Source: Prevotella sp.
Lineage (GTDB): Bacteria > Bacteroidota > Bacteroidia > Bacteroidales > Bacteroidaceae
Assembly: GCA_022771625.1 (NCBI GenBank)
Contig: JALFCW010000003.1
Coordinates: forward strand, 23,872 to 87,871
Direction of reading: 5' to 3'
DNA: 64,000 bases
Every line of letters begins with the position of its first letter. The stretch's first letter is position 1. The position numbers and the translations under genes were made by a program. Below are positions 34,607-43,201 of the stretch, in pieces. Below the pieces are notes generated by a model that ran no database searches, was not told the DNA's origin, and saw nothing but the letters and a program-made list of their open reading frames with translations.

Positions 34607-35074
34607 ATGAGCAAGTTAGTAATCAACAATTATGAGGATTTTGCCGCAATGCTCGGCAAGAATCTTGGTATTTCCGACTATGTGGAGCTCTCTCAGGAGC
34701 GTATTAATCTGTTTGCCGACGCTACTCTCGACCATCAGTGGATTCATGTCAATCCCGAGAAAGCTGCCGTAGAGAGTCCTTTCAAGACCACCATTGCCCA
34801 TGGTTATCTCACGCTTTCAATGCTTCCATATCTGTGGAATCAGATTATCGAGGTGAATAATCTCAAGATGATGGTCAACTATGGTATGGACAAGATGAAA
34901 TTTGGTCAGGCTGTCAAGTCGGGCGAGTCAATACGCCTCGTTGCCGACCTTGCTTCTATTGCCAATCTGCGCGGCACTGTAAAGGCCGAAATCAAATTCC
35001 GCATTGAGATTAAGGACCAGCGCAAACCGGCGCTCGAGGGCAACGCCTTGTTCCTTTACTACTTTGAAAATTGA
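34607..35074 (+). CDS. MaoC-like (hot-dog fold) dehydratase
   Basis: 155 residues. The signature FADATLDHQWIHVNPEKA with the downstream TIAHGYLTLSML is that of MaoC/R-hydratase-type proteins (Asp and His of the catalytic pair visible). Such proteins hydrate enoyl-thioesters. The substrate is unknown; a link to the acyl-CoA dehydrogenase operon is only a guess. The stop codon lies inside the heptamer repeat array that follows. Confidence 0.85.
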   Translation: MSKLVINNYEDFAAMLGKNLGISDYVELSQERINLFADATLDHQWIHVNPEKAAVESPFKTTIAHGYLTLSMLPYLWNQIIEVNNLKMMVNYGMDKMKFGQAVKSGESIRLVADLASIANLRGTVKAEIKFRIEIKDQRKPALEGNALFLYYFEN

Positions 35075-35133
35075 AGATTGAAAATTGAAGATTGAAGATT
35101 GAAGATTGAAGATTGAAGATTGAAGATTGAATT
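35064..35133. repeat. TTGAAGA heptamer tandem array between two genes
   Basis: Nine to ten 7-bp units (TTGAAGA with two TTGAAAA). The array contains the stop codon of the MaoC-like gene (35072-35074) and the apparent TTG start of the next gene (35120-35122). The same heptamer occurs inside the LysO-like gene at 692-733. Confidence 0.9.
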
Positions 35134-36136
35134 GAGGCTGTCAAACATCATAGTGAAGATAATATTGCCACTGGTGTTGGGAGGTGCAATATTGTATTGG
35201 ATGTACCGGGATTTTGATTTCGGTAGCATAAGCCATGTGCTTCTCGACGAGATGAACTGGGGATGGATGCTGTTGTCATTCCCCTTTGGAATATTGGCAC
35301 AGGCATTCCGCGGATGGCGATGGCGTCAGACTCTGGAACCTATTGGTGAGAAACCACGCAGTTCGGTGAGCATATATTCGGTGTTCCTGTCTTATGCCGC
35401 CAGCCTTGTCATCCCGCGTGTGGGAGAGTTTACCCGTTGCGGCGTACTCAAGCGCTATGATGGAGTGTCGTTCTCCAAGGCCCTTGGCACGGTTGTCACT
35501 GAGCGTGCCATCGACTCACTTGTCGTGGCGTGCTTCTCTGGGCTCACCCTCCTGCTGCAGTTGAACATCTTCAGTGTATTCTTCTCTCGCACGGGCACGA
35601 GCATGGAGTCTATCCTCAGCCGCTTCTCACTTATGGGATATTTAGTCACCGCCGTATGCGGTGTGTCGGCACTTGTGCTGCTTCATTTTCTCCTCAAGAA
35701 GCTATCTATATATAATAAGGTGAAGGCCACCTTGGGCGGTATATGGCAAGGTGTTGTATCGCTGAAGAACGTAAGGAACATCCCTCTCTTCATCTTCTTC
35801 ACCTTTGGCATTTGGGCAAGTTATTTCTTGCATTACTATCTCACATTCTTCTGCTTTGATTTCACATCGCAGTTGGGTATAGGTTGCGCAATGGTGACAT
35901 TTGTGGTGGGTAGTATTGCTGTATTGGTGCCCACACCCAATGGTGCCGGTCCATGGCATTTCGCCGTCAAGACGATGCTCATCCTATATGGCGTAGCCGA
36001 CCAGAATGCCCTTTACTTCGTGCTGATAGTTCACACTGTGCAGACGATGCTAGTCATCCTTCTGGGTATATATGCATGGGTGGCGCTGTCATTCCATTCT
36101 GTGAATAATAAAATATATAATAATCAAATTAATTAA
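35120..36136 (+). CDS. Flippase-like membrane protein (UPF0104/lysylphosphatidylglycerol synthase TM family)
   Basis: About 338 residues with some eight membrane helices. Family marks are FRGWRWRQTL after the second helix, YAASLVIPRVGEFTRCGVL, TVVTERAIDSLVV and VGSIAVLVPTPNGAGPWHFAV. Members of this family are thought to move or modify lipids or polyprenyl-linked sugars. No ATG precedes the conserved region; the best start is a TTG at 35120 or 35132, both in or at the edge of the heptamer array, so the true N-terminus is uncertain. It follows the MaoC-like gene closely. Confidence 0.82.
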   Translation: MKIELRLSNIIVKIILPLVLGGAILYWMYRDFDFGSISHVLLDEMNWGWMLLSFPFGILAQAFRGWRWRQTLEPIGEKPRSSVSIYSVFLSYAASLVIPRVGEFTRCGVLKRYDGVSFSKALGTVVTERAIDSLVVACFSGLTLLLQLNIFSVFFSRTGTSMESILSRFSLMGYLVTAVCGVSALVLLHFLLKKLSIYNKVKATLGGIWQGVVSLKNVRNIPLFIFFTFGIWASYFLHYYLTFFCFDFTSQLGIGCAMVTFVVGSIAVLVPTPNGAGPWHFAVKTMLILYGVADQNALYFVLIVHTVQTMLVILLGIYAWVALSFHSVNNKIYNNQIN

Positions 36137-36141
36137 AGCCT

Positions 36142-37593
36142 ATGGAAATCAAGAATCTACAGCCGGAATGTATCTGGCGCAACTTCGATGCACTGACACA
36201 AGTGCCTCGCCCCTCGGGACATCTCGATAAAGTGCAGCAGTTCCTGCTCGACTTCGCCAAGCGCGTGGGAGTTGAGGCTTTCAAGGATGAAGCTAATAAT
36301 ATCGTGATGCGCAAACCAGCATCGGAGGGTATGGAAAACAAACCGGGAATCATACTCCAGGCACACATGGACATGGTGCCGCAGAAGGCTCCCGACAGTA
36401 CGCATAACTTCGAGACCGACCCTATCCAAACCTATATCGACGAGGAAGGATGGGTGAGAGCAAAGGGCACTACACTCGGTGCCGACAACGGTCTGGGAGT
36501 GGCTGCCATCATGGCAGTGATGGAGGATAAGACTCTAAAGCATGGTCCTGTTGAGGGTCTCATCACGGCTGATGAGGAAACAGGAATGTATGGTGCTAAC
36601 GACCTGCCTGCTGACGAACTTCACGGCGATATCCTGCTCAATCTCGACTCAGAGCACTGGGGAAAGTTTGTCATCGGTAGCGCAGGAGGTATTAACGTCA
36701 CAGCCACACTTGATTATAAAGAGGTCGATACCGACCCCGAGGATGTGGCAGTGAAGGTGACACTAAAGGGATTGCGTGGCGGACACTCAGGATTGGAGAT
36801 CAATGCTGGACGCGCTAATGCCAACAAACTTATGGTGCGTTTCGTGCGCGAGGCAATTGCCGAGTGTGAAGCCCGACTTGCAACATGGCACGGCGGCAAT
36901 ATGCGCAATGCCATCCCCTACAAGGCTGAGGTGGTGCTCACACTGCCCACGGAGAATGTAGAGGCATTGAAGGATATGGTGGATGAATGGCGCGACACAT
37001 TCATCGACGAATACAAGGGTATAGAGAATGGTATTGAGTTCTTTGCAGAGGATGTGGAATGTCCAAAGACACAGGTGCCTGTTGAGATTCAGGACAATCT
37101 GGTGGATGCCATCTATGCAGTTCACGACGGTGTGATACGCATGATTCCTGCTTATCCCGACGTTGTTGAGACATCCAGCAACCTCGCCATCATCGACATC
37201 GAGGGAGGCAAGACACTCATCAAACTTCTCCCCCGCAGTGCGCGCGAAGACATGAAGGATTATGTCACCACAATGATATCCAGTTGCTTCTCTATGGCAG
37301 GTATGAAGGTGGAGACGTCTGGCAGCTATGGTGGTTGGGATCCTAATCCCGACAGTCCACTTCTCGCCAAACTCATGCGCATCTACAAGGAGCAGAACGG
37401 TGAGGACGCTCTCGTGCAGATCGATCATGCCGGACTCGAGTGCTCTATCATCCTGGGCAAGTATCCTCATCTCGATGTAGTCTCTTTGGGTCCTGACATC
37501 CGTTCACCTCACTCCACAAGCGAGCGTGCCCTTGCAAGTTCTGTTGAGCCCTTCTGGCGATTGCTCACTGCAGCGCTGGAGGAGCACCCGTAA
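36142..37593 (+). CDS. pepD: Aminoacyl-histidine dipeptidase (peptidase D, M20)
   Basis: 483 residues, the usual length for Xaa-His dipeptidases. The metal-site motifs are ILQAHMDMVPQK, GADNGLGVAAIMAVMED, ITADEETGMYGA, NLDSEHWGKFVIGSAGG and, near the end, IDHAGLECSIIL and GPDIRSPHSTSE. KGLRGGHSGLEI is the substrate/dimer-domain signature. A cytosolic zinc enzyme cleaving dipeptides such as carnosine or other Xaa-His. It begins 5 bp after the flippase-like gene. Confidence 0.95.
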   Translation: MEIKNLQPECIWRNFDALTQVPRPSGHLDKVQQFLLDFAKRVGVEAFKDEANNIVMRKPASEGMENKPGIILQAHMDMVPQKAPDSTHNFETDPIQTYIDEEGWVRAKGTTLGADNGLGVAAIMAVMEDKTLKHGPVEGLITADEETGMYGANDLPADELHGDILLNLDSEHWGKFVIGSAGGINVTATLDYKEVDTDPEDVAVKVTLKGLRGGHSGLEINAGRANANKLMVRFVREAIAECEARLATWHGGNMRNAIPYKAEVVLTLPTENVEALKDMVDEWRDTFIDEYKGIENGIEFFAEDVECPKTQVPVEIQDNLVDAIYAVHDGVIRMIPAYPDVVETSSNLAIIDIEGGKTLIKLLPRSAREDMKDYVTTMISSCFSMAGMKVETSGSYGGWDPNPDSPLLAKLMRIYKEQNGEDALVQIDHAGLECSIILGKYPHLDVVSLGPDIRSPHSTSERALASSVEPFWRLLTAALEEHP

Positions 37594-37612
37594 ACAAAAA
37601 AATAAAGTAAAA

Positions 37613-37648
37613 ATGGACGATTATCACGCGGAAAACTTCAACAATTAA
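37613..37648 (+). CDS. Possible 11-codon leader ORF before corA
   Basis: ATG followed by DDYHAENFNN and TAA, preceded by an A-rich stretch. It is followed by a stem-loop (37660-37667 with 37679-37686). The peptide is acidic. It could be a chance ORF; it is listed because short leaders before Mg2+ transport genes can be regulatory. Confidence 0.25.
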   Translation: MDDYHAENFNN

Positions 37649-37726
37649 GGCGTGAGGATAGGGCAAGACGCCAATCCTCTTGCCCTTAAACATTTTGTCG
37701 AAAAAAGTAAAAATCGGATTGGAACA

Positions 37727-38653
37727 ATGAAAACATTCTGGAACTACACCGGTGGCCTCACAACCATCAACGAATGGCAGCCCAACTGTTGGATACAGGT
37801 GACATGCCCGACAGAGGAAGACCAACTCTATCTCGAAAACGAGTTTAAGATACCCGACTATTTCATGCCCGACATCAGCGATACCGACGAGCGTGCACGC
37901 TACGAGTATGACGATGGTTGGATGCTTATCATTTTGCGTATCCCATACGTCAAGGAGATACGCTCGCGCACACCATATACCACCGTGCCGTTGGGTATTA
38001 TCCACAAGCGCGATGTCACCATCACTGTGTGCTACTACGAGACCAACATGATGATCGACTTTGTAAGTTTCCAGCAGAAACGGGGTGAAGGATTCTCCGA
38101 CTATGTCGATATGACATTCCGACTCTTCCTCTCCTCGGCAGTGTGGTATCTGAAACGACTGAAGCAGATAAACGGACTTATTGAAAAGGCCAAACGTAAT
38201 CTCGACCGCGAGGTGAACAACGAGTCGCTCATCGGACTTAGCCGACTGCAGGATTCGCTCACGTATTTCATCACCTCTATCCGTGGCAACGAGACTCTTC
38301 TGTCGAAACTGAAGTTTAAACTGCAGATCGACGAACTCGATGCCGACCTCATCGAGGATGTCAATATCGAGATGTCGCAGGCACGCGAAACCACCAATAT
38401 TTACTCTAATATCCTTGAATCGACAATGGATACCTATTCGAGCATCATCAACAACAATATGAACACCGTGATGCGTACACTCACCTCGGTGTCAATTCTG
38501 ATGATGTTCCCCACACTCATTGCCAGTCTCTTTGGCATGAACCTCATCAACGGGATGGAAGCCAGCCCCTACGGATTTGTTACAGCATTGGTCATCTCAG
38601 TGGCTGTTTCTGGCCTGTTTTGGTGGATTTTTCGTCATAAAAGGCTTATTTAG
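37727..38653 (+). CDS. corA: CorA-family magnesium/divalent cation transporter
   Basis: 308 residues from the ATG at 37727; a GTG 25 codons earlier would add a poorly formed leader and cross the stem-loop. The long cytoplasmic domain is rich in charged helices. Two C-terminal membrane helices follow, with the selectivity motif FGMN at the end of the first (SLFGMNLINGMEASPYGF). The C-terminus ends in a basic tail (RHKRLI), as in CorA. It forms a pentameric Mg2+ channel in the inner membrane. Confidence 0.9.
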   Translation: MKTFWNYTGGLTTINEWQPNCWIQVTCPTEEDQLYLENEFKIPDYFMPDISDTDERARYEYDDGWMLIILRIPYVKEIRSRTPYTTVPLGIIHKRDVTITVCYYETNMMIDFVSFQQKRGEGFSDYVDMTFRLFLSSAVWYLKRLKQINGLIEKAKRNLDREVNNESLIGLSRLQDSLTYFITSIRGNETLLSKLKFKLQIDELDADLIEDVNIEMSQARETTNIYSNILESTMDTYSSIINNNMNTVMRTLTSVSILMMFPTLIASLFGMNLINGMEASPYGFVTALVISVAVSGLFWWIFRHKRLI

Positions 38654-38682
38654 AGGAAAAAATACAAAAAAAACTTAATATT

Positions 38683-38715
38683 ATTGCACAGTTTCGATTT
38701 TTTTTACTAATTTTG
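38683..38715 (+). promoter_or_regulatory. Promoter of DUF349 gene
   Basis: ATTG (38683-38686, weak -33) and TAATTTTG (38708-38715), 21 bp apart, 48 bp before the ATG. Confidence 0.55.
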
Positions 38716-38763
38716 TGGCAAATTCAATGATATAACTGAATCATTAACTAAAAGAAAGTTTTA

Positions 38764-40503
38764 ATGGTGGACTCTGAAAACAACGCCCTCGAAATGGGCA
38801 AAACCGTATTTCCTTCCTACACGTCCAAGCGTGAGGTGCTCGACCGTGTGCGCGAATTGGCACATGCAGAGGATGCTCCCGACAAGGATGAGGTGGACTA
38901 TCTAAAGACTGCGTTCTACAAATTACACATCGCAGAGCGCGAGGCTAATTACAAGGAGTTTATTGAGAGTGGAGGCAATCCCGACAACTTCCAGATTCTT
39001 CCCGACGACCTCGAGGAGGCATTCAAGGCCGAAATGGGCGTGGTGAAGGAAAGGCGAGCCAAACTATTGCGCGAGCAGGAAGAGGAGAAGGAACGCAATA
39101 TGCAGCGCAAGCTCGAGATAATCGACAAAATCAAGCTGATGGTCACATCGCCTGAGGATGCCGGAAAGTCATATCCCGAATTCAAGGCATTGCAGCAGGA
39201 ATGGAAGGAGATAGGCTCTGTGCCGGCTTCTAAGGCCAACGAGCTGTGGCGTAACTACCAGTTGTATGTCGAGCAGTTCTACGATATGTTCAAACTCAAT
39301 ATCGAGGCTCGTGAATATGATTTCAAGAAAAACCTGGAGTTAAAGACCCACTTGTGCGAGGCTGCCGAAAAATTGGCTGATGAGCAAGATGTGATTAGTG
39401 CGTTCCATCAATTGCAGAAACTACATCAGGAATATCGCGAAATAGGTCCTGTGGCAAAGGATTTGCGCGAGCAGATTTGGACAAGGTTTAAGGCTGCCAG
39501 CACTGTCATCAACAAGCGCCATCAGCAGCATTTCGACGATTTGAGAGCCAAAGAGGAAGACAACCTCGCCCGCAAAACCGTCCTATGTGAAAAGGTGGAG
39601 GCAATCGCCGCCGAGGAAAACAAGGGGGCTGGTGATTGGGAAAAGCATACACAGCAGATAATGGACGTTCAGGCGGAATGGAAAACTATCGGTTTTGCTC
39701 CGCAGAAAATGAATGTTAAGATATTTGAGCGCTTTAGGGCTGCTTGTGATGATTTCTTTGGAAGAAAGGCACTGTATTTCCGCGAACTGAAGGAAATATT
39801 CAAGACTAATGCCGACAAAAAACGTGCATTGGTGGAGAAAGCCCAGGCATTGCAGGACAGCACTGATTGGAAATCCACTTCTGATAAGTTTATCGCACTC
39901 CAAAAGGAGTGGAAAACCATCGGTATTGTGCCCAAGAAACAGGGCGACGTGTTGTGGTCGGATTTCCTTGCTGCATGCAACCATTTCTTCGAGGCACGCA
40001 ATGCAGCCACCGAAGGACAGCGCAATGAGGAGCATGTCAACCTCACGCATAAGCGCGAGATAATTGAGAAACTCAAGGCTCTCTTGGATACCGACGACGC
40101 TGATGCGGCCAATACCGCTCTTCAGGAGTTGGCCGAGGAATACAAGGCTGTTGGTCATGTGCCGTTCAAAGAGAAAGACAAGTTATATGATGAATATCAT
40201 ACCGTCATCAATAGCCTGCGCGACAAGTTTGGAATACTCCCAGGTAAGTCACGTCGTCAGGGCGGTAAGTCACGCCGTGGTGATAGTTCTCTCGATGAGC
40301 GCACACGCCTGATGCGTCAGTATGATTCTCTTAAGAGTGAGATTCAAACCTATGAAAATAATATCGGCTTCCTCAGTGTGAGCAGCAAGAAAGGAAATAA
40401 ACTCATCGACGACATGAATCGTAAGGTAGAGAAGCTTAAGGCGGAATTCGCCAATGTCAAGGCGCGCATCATTGCCATCGACAAGGAGAACGCAGCTGAG
40501 TAA
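38764..40503 (+). CDS. DUF349 coiled-coil protein
   Basis: 579 residues made of about five repeats of a helical unit with the pattern KxALxxEWKxIGxVPxxxxxxLWxxFxAAxxxFF (for example around EWKEIGSVPASKANELW, EWKTIGFAPQKMN and EWKTIGIVPKKQGDVLW). This is the DUF349 repeat, widespread in Bacteroidetes and actinobacteria with no settled role. The C-terminal part is a Lys/Glu-rich coiled coil. No signal or membrane segment, so probably cytosolic. Confidence 0.88.
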   Translation: MVDSENNALEMGKTVFPSYTSKREVLDRVRELAHAEDAPDKDEVDYLKTAFYKLHIAEREANYKEFIESGGNPDNFQILPDDLEEAFKAEMGVVKERRAKLLREQEEEKERNMQRKLEIIDKIKLMVTSPEDAGKSYPEFKALQQEWKEIGSVPASKANELWRNYQLYVEQFYDMFKLNIEAREYDFKKNLELKTHLCEAAEKLADEQDVISAFHQLQKLHQEYREIGPVAKDLREQIWTRFKAASTVINKRHQQHFDDLRAKEEDNLARKTVLCEKVEAIAAEENKGAGDWEKHTQQIMDVQAEWKTIGFAPQKMNVKIFERFRAACDDFFGRKALYFRELKEIFKTNADKKRALVEKAQALQDSTDWKSTSDKFIALQKEWKTIGIVPKKQGDVLWSDFLAACNHFFEARNAATEGQRNEEHVNLTHKREIIEKLKALLDTDDADAANTALQELAEEYKAVGHVPFKEKDKLYDEYHTVINSLRDKFGILPGKSRRQGGKSRRGDSSLDERTRLMRQYDSLKSEIQTYENNIGFLSVSSKKGNKLIDDMNRKVEKLKAEFANVKARIIAIDKENAAE

Positions 40504-40513
40504 TTACATATTA

Positions 40514-40580
40514 AACACATAGACACGGAGGTACAGAGTTTAGATATTGACTCTGTGTCTCCGTGTCTCTGTGTTTTTAT
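40514..40580. terminator. Bidirectional hairpin of CACAGAGACACGGAG type
   Basis: Two 26-nt arms (40514-40539 and 40550-40575, three non-Watson-Crick positions) with a 10-nt loop and a T-run on the plus side. It sits between the converging DUF349 and carboxypeptidase genes. The arms are themselves built of ACACAGAG/ACACGGAG-like short units. Confidence 0.8.
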
Positions 40581-40585
40581 TTCTT

Positions 40586-41857
40586 TTATTCCTTCACCAA
40601 CGCCTCGCATAGCCTCCTCTGAAGCACTCTCGCGTCGAGTACCGACATCTCACTGTCCATGATAGCAAAGGCAAGCGTATGCCCATTACTGCCCTCGCAG
40701 AATCCGGCCAGCGAACTGATGCCATAGGGGTGGGAGAGGGTGCCCGTCTTGGCGCGTATCTTTCCGCGGAGCTTAGGTCCTGCCATCTCGCGCACCAGCG
40801 TACCGTCATTGCCCGATATCGAAAGGTTGCGGTTGAGTGAGGCGCGGATGGCATCGTCTTTATAACCATAGCGCAGGATGGTGGTGAGAGCTATTGGCGA
40901 CAGACGGTTATGGGTGCACAATCCACAACCGTCGTGGATACACAGTGATGGAGAGGTGAGCGATAGACTGTCGGTGAGAAAACGTCGCAGATAGTCAACT
41001 CCTTCCGTCACGGGGTTACCCTTGGGATTCACCCTGCTGCCGATGGTGTATAGCATGGCTGTTGCCTGTGTGTTCGAACTGTTCTTCCACATCCTCTTCA
41101 CCACATCATCAATCTGCCGACGACTCACATGCAGGCATGTAAATCCCTTTGGCACGCTCGACATTACAATCTGACTGTCAGCCACGCTCACCCCGCAGCC
41201 CCTCAACGAGGCCTTGAGAGCCTTCACCACACGGTCGCCGCCCTTGTAGAAGATTCCGTACTTAGAGAAGGTGAGGTCCCATGGATACCAGTGTTCCTCG
41301 CTCTTCACAGGTTCGGTGATATGCAGGTCCACGATAAGTTTTCCTCCAATCTTTCTCACTCCCTTTTGCCTTATCGCCTTTGCAAAGACGTTCAGGTCAG
41401 GAACCATCAGTTGTGGGTCGAGCCCTGCACGAAACGCCACGTCACCATTAAGCGTTCCCTCATTTCCCACTGTGCCCCGCATAAAAATACCGGTCCAGTA
41501 GTGATAGTCCGCACCCAGCAATTTCAGTCCAGCCACTCCCGATAGTAGTTTCATGCACGATGCCGATGGCAGTGCGAGAGTGTCATTACATCCATAAACA
41601 TCCTTGTCGGCAGTGATGTCATATACGTGGAAAGCAAATTTCCCCTCTGGGCGTTGCTTAGATGCAAAATCCGCAAGTCGGCTTACGAGAGCAGTATCTA
41701 CAGTAGTCGCTTCTTTCTCCATCGTCTCCTTTCCCTTTTCCAGTCCCTCCTCGTTATTATCCGAGCATGCCTTCACGCTCATTATAGAGCCTACGATAGC
41801 AATAGAGAGTAAAACTATTCCCTTTGCCAAACAACCTTTCTTTATTTTTCTTTTCAT
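40586..41857 (-). CDS. dacB: D-alanyl-D-alanine carboxypeptidase/endopeptidase (PBP4, S13)
   Basis: 423 residues. The penicillin-binding motifs are SCMK (S100-K103 in LPSASCMKLL), the SxN-like NSSNTQA and KTG in IRAKTGTLSHPYGI. The HDGCGL segment before NRLSP is typical of S13 enzymes. An N-terminal hydrophobic stretch ends in VKAC, so the protein may be a lipoprotein. It trims peptidoglycan stem peptides or cross-links in the periplasm. It has its own promoter and a shared terminator with the DUF349 gene. Confidence 0.9.
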   Translation of the reverse strand: MKRKIKKGCLAKGIVLLSIAIVGSIMSVKACSDNNEEGLEKGKETMEKEATTVDTALVSRLADFASKQRPEGKFAFHVYDITADKDVYGCNDTLALPSASCMKLLSGVAGLKLLGADYHYWTGIFMRGTVGNEGTLNGDVAFRAGLDPQLMVPDLNVFAKAIRQKGVRKIGGKLIVDLHITEPVKSEEHWYPWDLTFSKYGIFYKGGDRVVKALKASLRGCGVSVADSQIVMSSVPKGFTCLHVSRRQIDDVVKRMWKNSSNTQATAMLYTIGSRVNPKGNPVTEGVDYLRRFLTDSLSLTSPSLCIHDGCGLCTHNRLSPIALTTILRYGYKDDAIRASLNRNLSISGNDGTLVREMAGPKLRGKIRAKTGTLSHPYGISSLAGFCEGSNGHTLAFAIMDSEMSVLDARVLQRRLCEALVKE

Positions 41858-41882
41858 ATATTCTTAACTTCTTGATTTTTTG

Positions 41883-41915
41883 CAAAGGTAATAATTAATT
41901 TTCATATATCAAAAC
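41883..41915 (-). promoter_or_regulatory. Promoter of dacB
   Basis: Minus-strand TTTG (41912-41915) and TACCTTTG (41883-41890), 21 bp apart, 25 bp upstream of the ATG. Confidence 0.65.
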
Positions 41916-42066
41916 TTATATCCGTTTTTCTCGTTCTCCTTGCCGAATTTCTGCGAATCATCAATCGGCCTCCTCAGTCATCAATCATCATCCCCTGCCT
42001 CCCCGTCCAAATGTCCCCTATCCATTTTAATGTAAAATGGAGTATCTTGGAGATCCATAGACCTCG

Positions 42067-42240
42067 GTTCTTATGACATTACTATACTCAGTTCTTATGT
42101 CATTAGAATACTCAGTTCTTATGTCATTAGAATACTCAGTTTTTATGTCATTAGAATACCCAGTTCTTATGATACAAGAATAGGGTGTTCTTTTGACCTT
42201 AGGATGCCCTGTTCTTATGTCATTATAATCGGGTGTTCTA
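42067..42240 (+). repeat. 24-bp tandem repeat (about seven units)
   Basis: Seven units of 24 bp plus a partial one, each starting GTTCTTATG or a close variant. Units two and three are identical; the later ones have drifted. In one frame the first units read as an 8-residue repeat (VLMSLEYS). No spacers are present, so this is a minisatellite rather than CRISPR. It lies in a gene-free 1.1-kb stretch (41858-42980) that opens the accessory block. Confidence 0.9.
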
Positions 42241-42246
42241 AAACAA

Positions 42247-42282
42247 GAAAAGCGTGTGACTCAGAAGAGACACACGCTTTTC
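42247..42282. terminator. Perfect 12-bp stem-loop at end of tandem repeat
   Basis: GAAAAGCGTGTG (42247-42258) and its exact complement (42271-42282) flank a 12-nt loop. It works as an A/T-flanked terminator in either direction, yet no annotated gene ends here. An RNA transcribed through the 24-bp repeats could end at it. Confidence 0.65.
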
Positions 42283-42980
42283 ATTTGATTAATGTATTAC
42301 CTATAATGTATTCTTTCTACAGGGGCTTACTTCACCTCCTCGAAAACGACTTTAACTGACTATCAATGCGTTAGCACCGGGGGTTGCACACATGTCACAA
42401 AAACGGAAATAACCATTGATAATCAACATGTTACAAAATCACTGCAAAGGTATATATTTCTCCCCAAACAACCAAAAGAAAACACATAAAAAATCACATA
42501 CTTGCTACATTTTTTTGATTTGGATTGATTATGGAATGCAGAAACGCCCCCTGTCATTACTAAAATATGCCAATACTGGCAACTTTTAGTCGTGAGGTTT
42601 GTCTTGGTCGCATTAAATATCTGCCATTATTGGCACTTTCTTATTCAGGAATACCTGTAAAATAGCTCTATTATCTCTTTCTTTGGCAAATTACCAGCAA
42701 ATTAAACTTGATCTTAATTATCGCTGATTATCAGTATATTAGACATATTTATATCCGCATTTTGATTGTTTCAGCAAGTTGCCAGCAAATTACCAGCAAA
42801 TTAAAATATGCTCGAAGAGGAATGCGATTACGTTGCCAAAATGACTTGTTTGTGCCAATGATAACGACAAATACTTGATAAAATCATCAAATTTTCACTG
42901 TAAACAATAAAAATTATGTGTATTCTGCTGAATTATGAATTATTTTTTGTATCTTTGCCCTCAAATAAGAGAAATCTATC
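42283..42980. other. Gene-free AT-rich region with paired palindromes and direct repeats
   Basis: No ORF with coding character. It holds imperfect copies ACATGTCACAAA and ACATGTTACAAA near 42390-42440, two TGCCA-N4-TGGCA palindromes (42568-42581 and 42622-42635), and repeated CCAGCAAATTA-type motifs near 42690-42705 and 42781-42805. This could be the remains of an element end or a control region for the HTH gene that follows. No known attachment site or integrase was recognised. Confidence 0.5.
42950..42957 (+). promoter_or_regulatory. -7 element of HTH gene
   Basis: TATCTTTG, 23 bp upstream of the HTH ATG. The -33 region is poor (TCTG). Confidence 0.5.
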
Positions 42981-43196
42981 ATGGCTAAATTAAATCGGAT
43001 AAGAATCGTTCTAGCAGAACACGACCTAAACAACAAGTGGTTGGCGGATAAGTTGGGAAAGGATCAGGCAACTATATCCAAATGGGTAACAAACACTACC
43101 CAACCCAGCCTTGAAACACTCATAGCTATTGCCAATGCACTTGAAGTGCCTGTGCAGGAGTTGGTGAGACAGGAAGAATTCAATCAAGAGAAATAA
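42981..43196 (+). CDS. XRE-family helix-turn-helix regulator
   Basis: 71 residues, almost entirely a Cro/CI-type HTH: NNKWLADKLGKDQATISKWVTNTTQPSLETLIAIANALEVPVQELV. It ends 5 bp before the ATP-binding protein gene, a pairing often seen in Bacteroidetes islands. It probably regulates its own operon, perhaps through the palindromes upstream. Confidence 0.88.
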   Translation: MAKLNRIRIVLAEHDLNNKWLADKLGKDQATISKWVTNTTQPSLETLIAIANALEVPVQELVRQEEFNQEK

Positions 43197-43201
43197 GTCG
43201 A

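Noticed and set aside
37652-37726. GTG start 25 codons upstream for corA
   Set aside because: The added residues lack CorA similarity and cross a stem-loop; the ATG at 37727 gives the expected N-terminus.
42073-42183. Small protein gene encoding an 8-residue repeat (VLMSLEYS)
   Set aside because: The frame exists only because of the 24-bp period, has no ribosome site and is broken where units diverge.
42067-42240. CRISPR array
   Set aside because: The 24-bp units are directly adjacent without spacers and no cas gene is nearby.
42325-42440. Attachment site of an integrative element
   Set aside because: Imperfect ACATGTYACAAA copies are present, but no matching copy was found at the right side of the block and there is no integrase, so this is not claimed.
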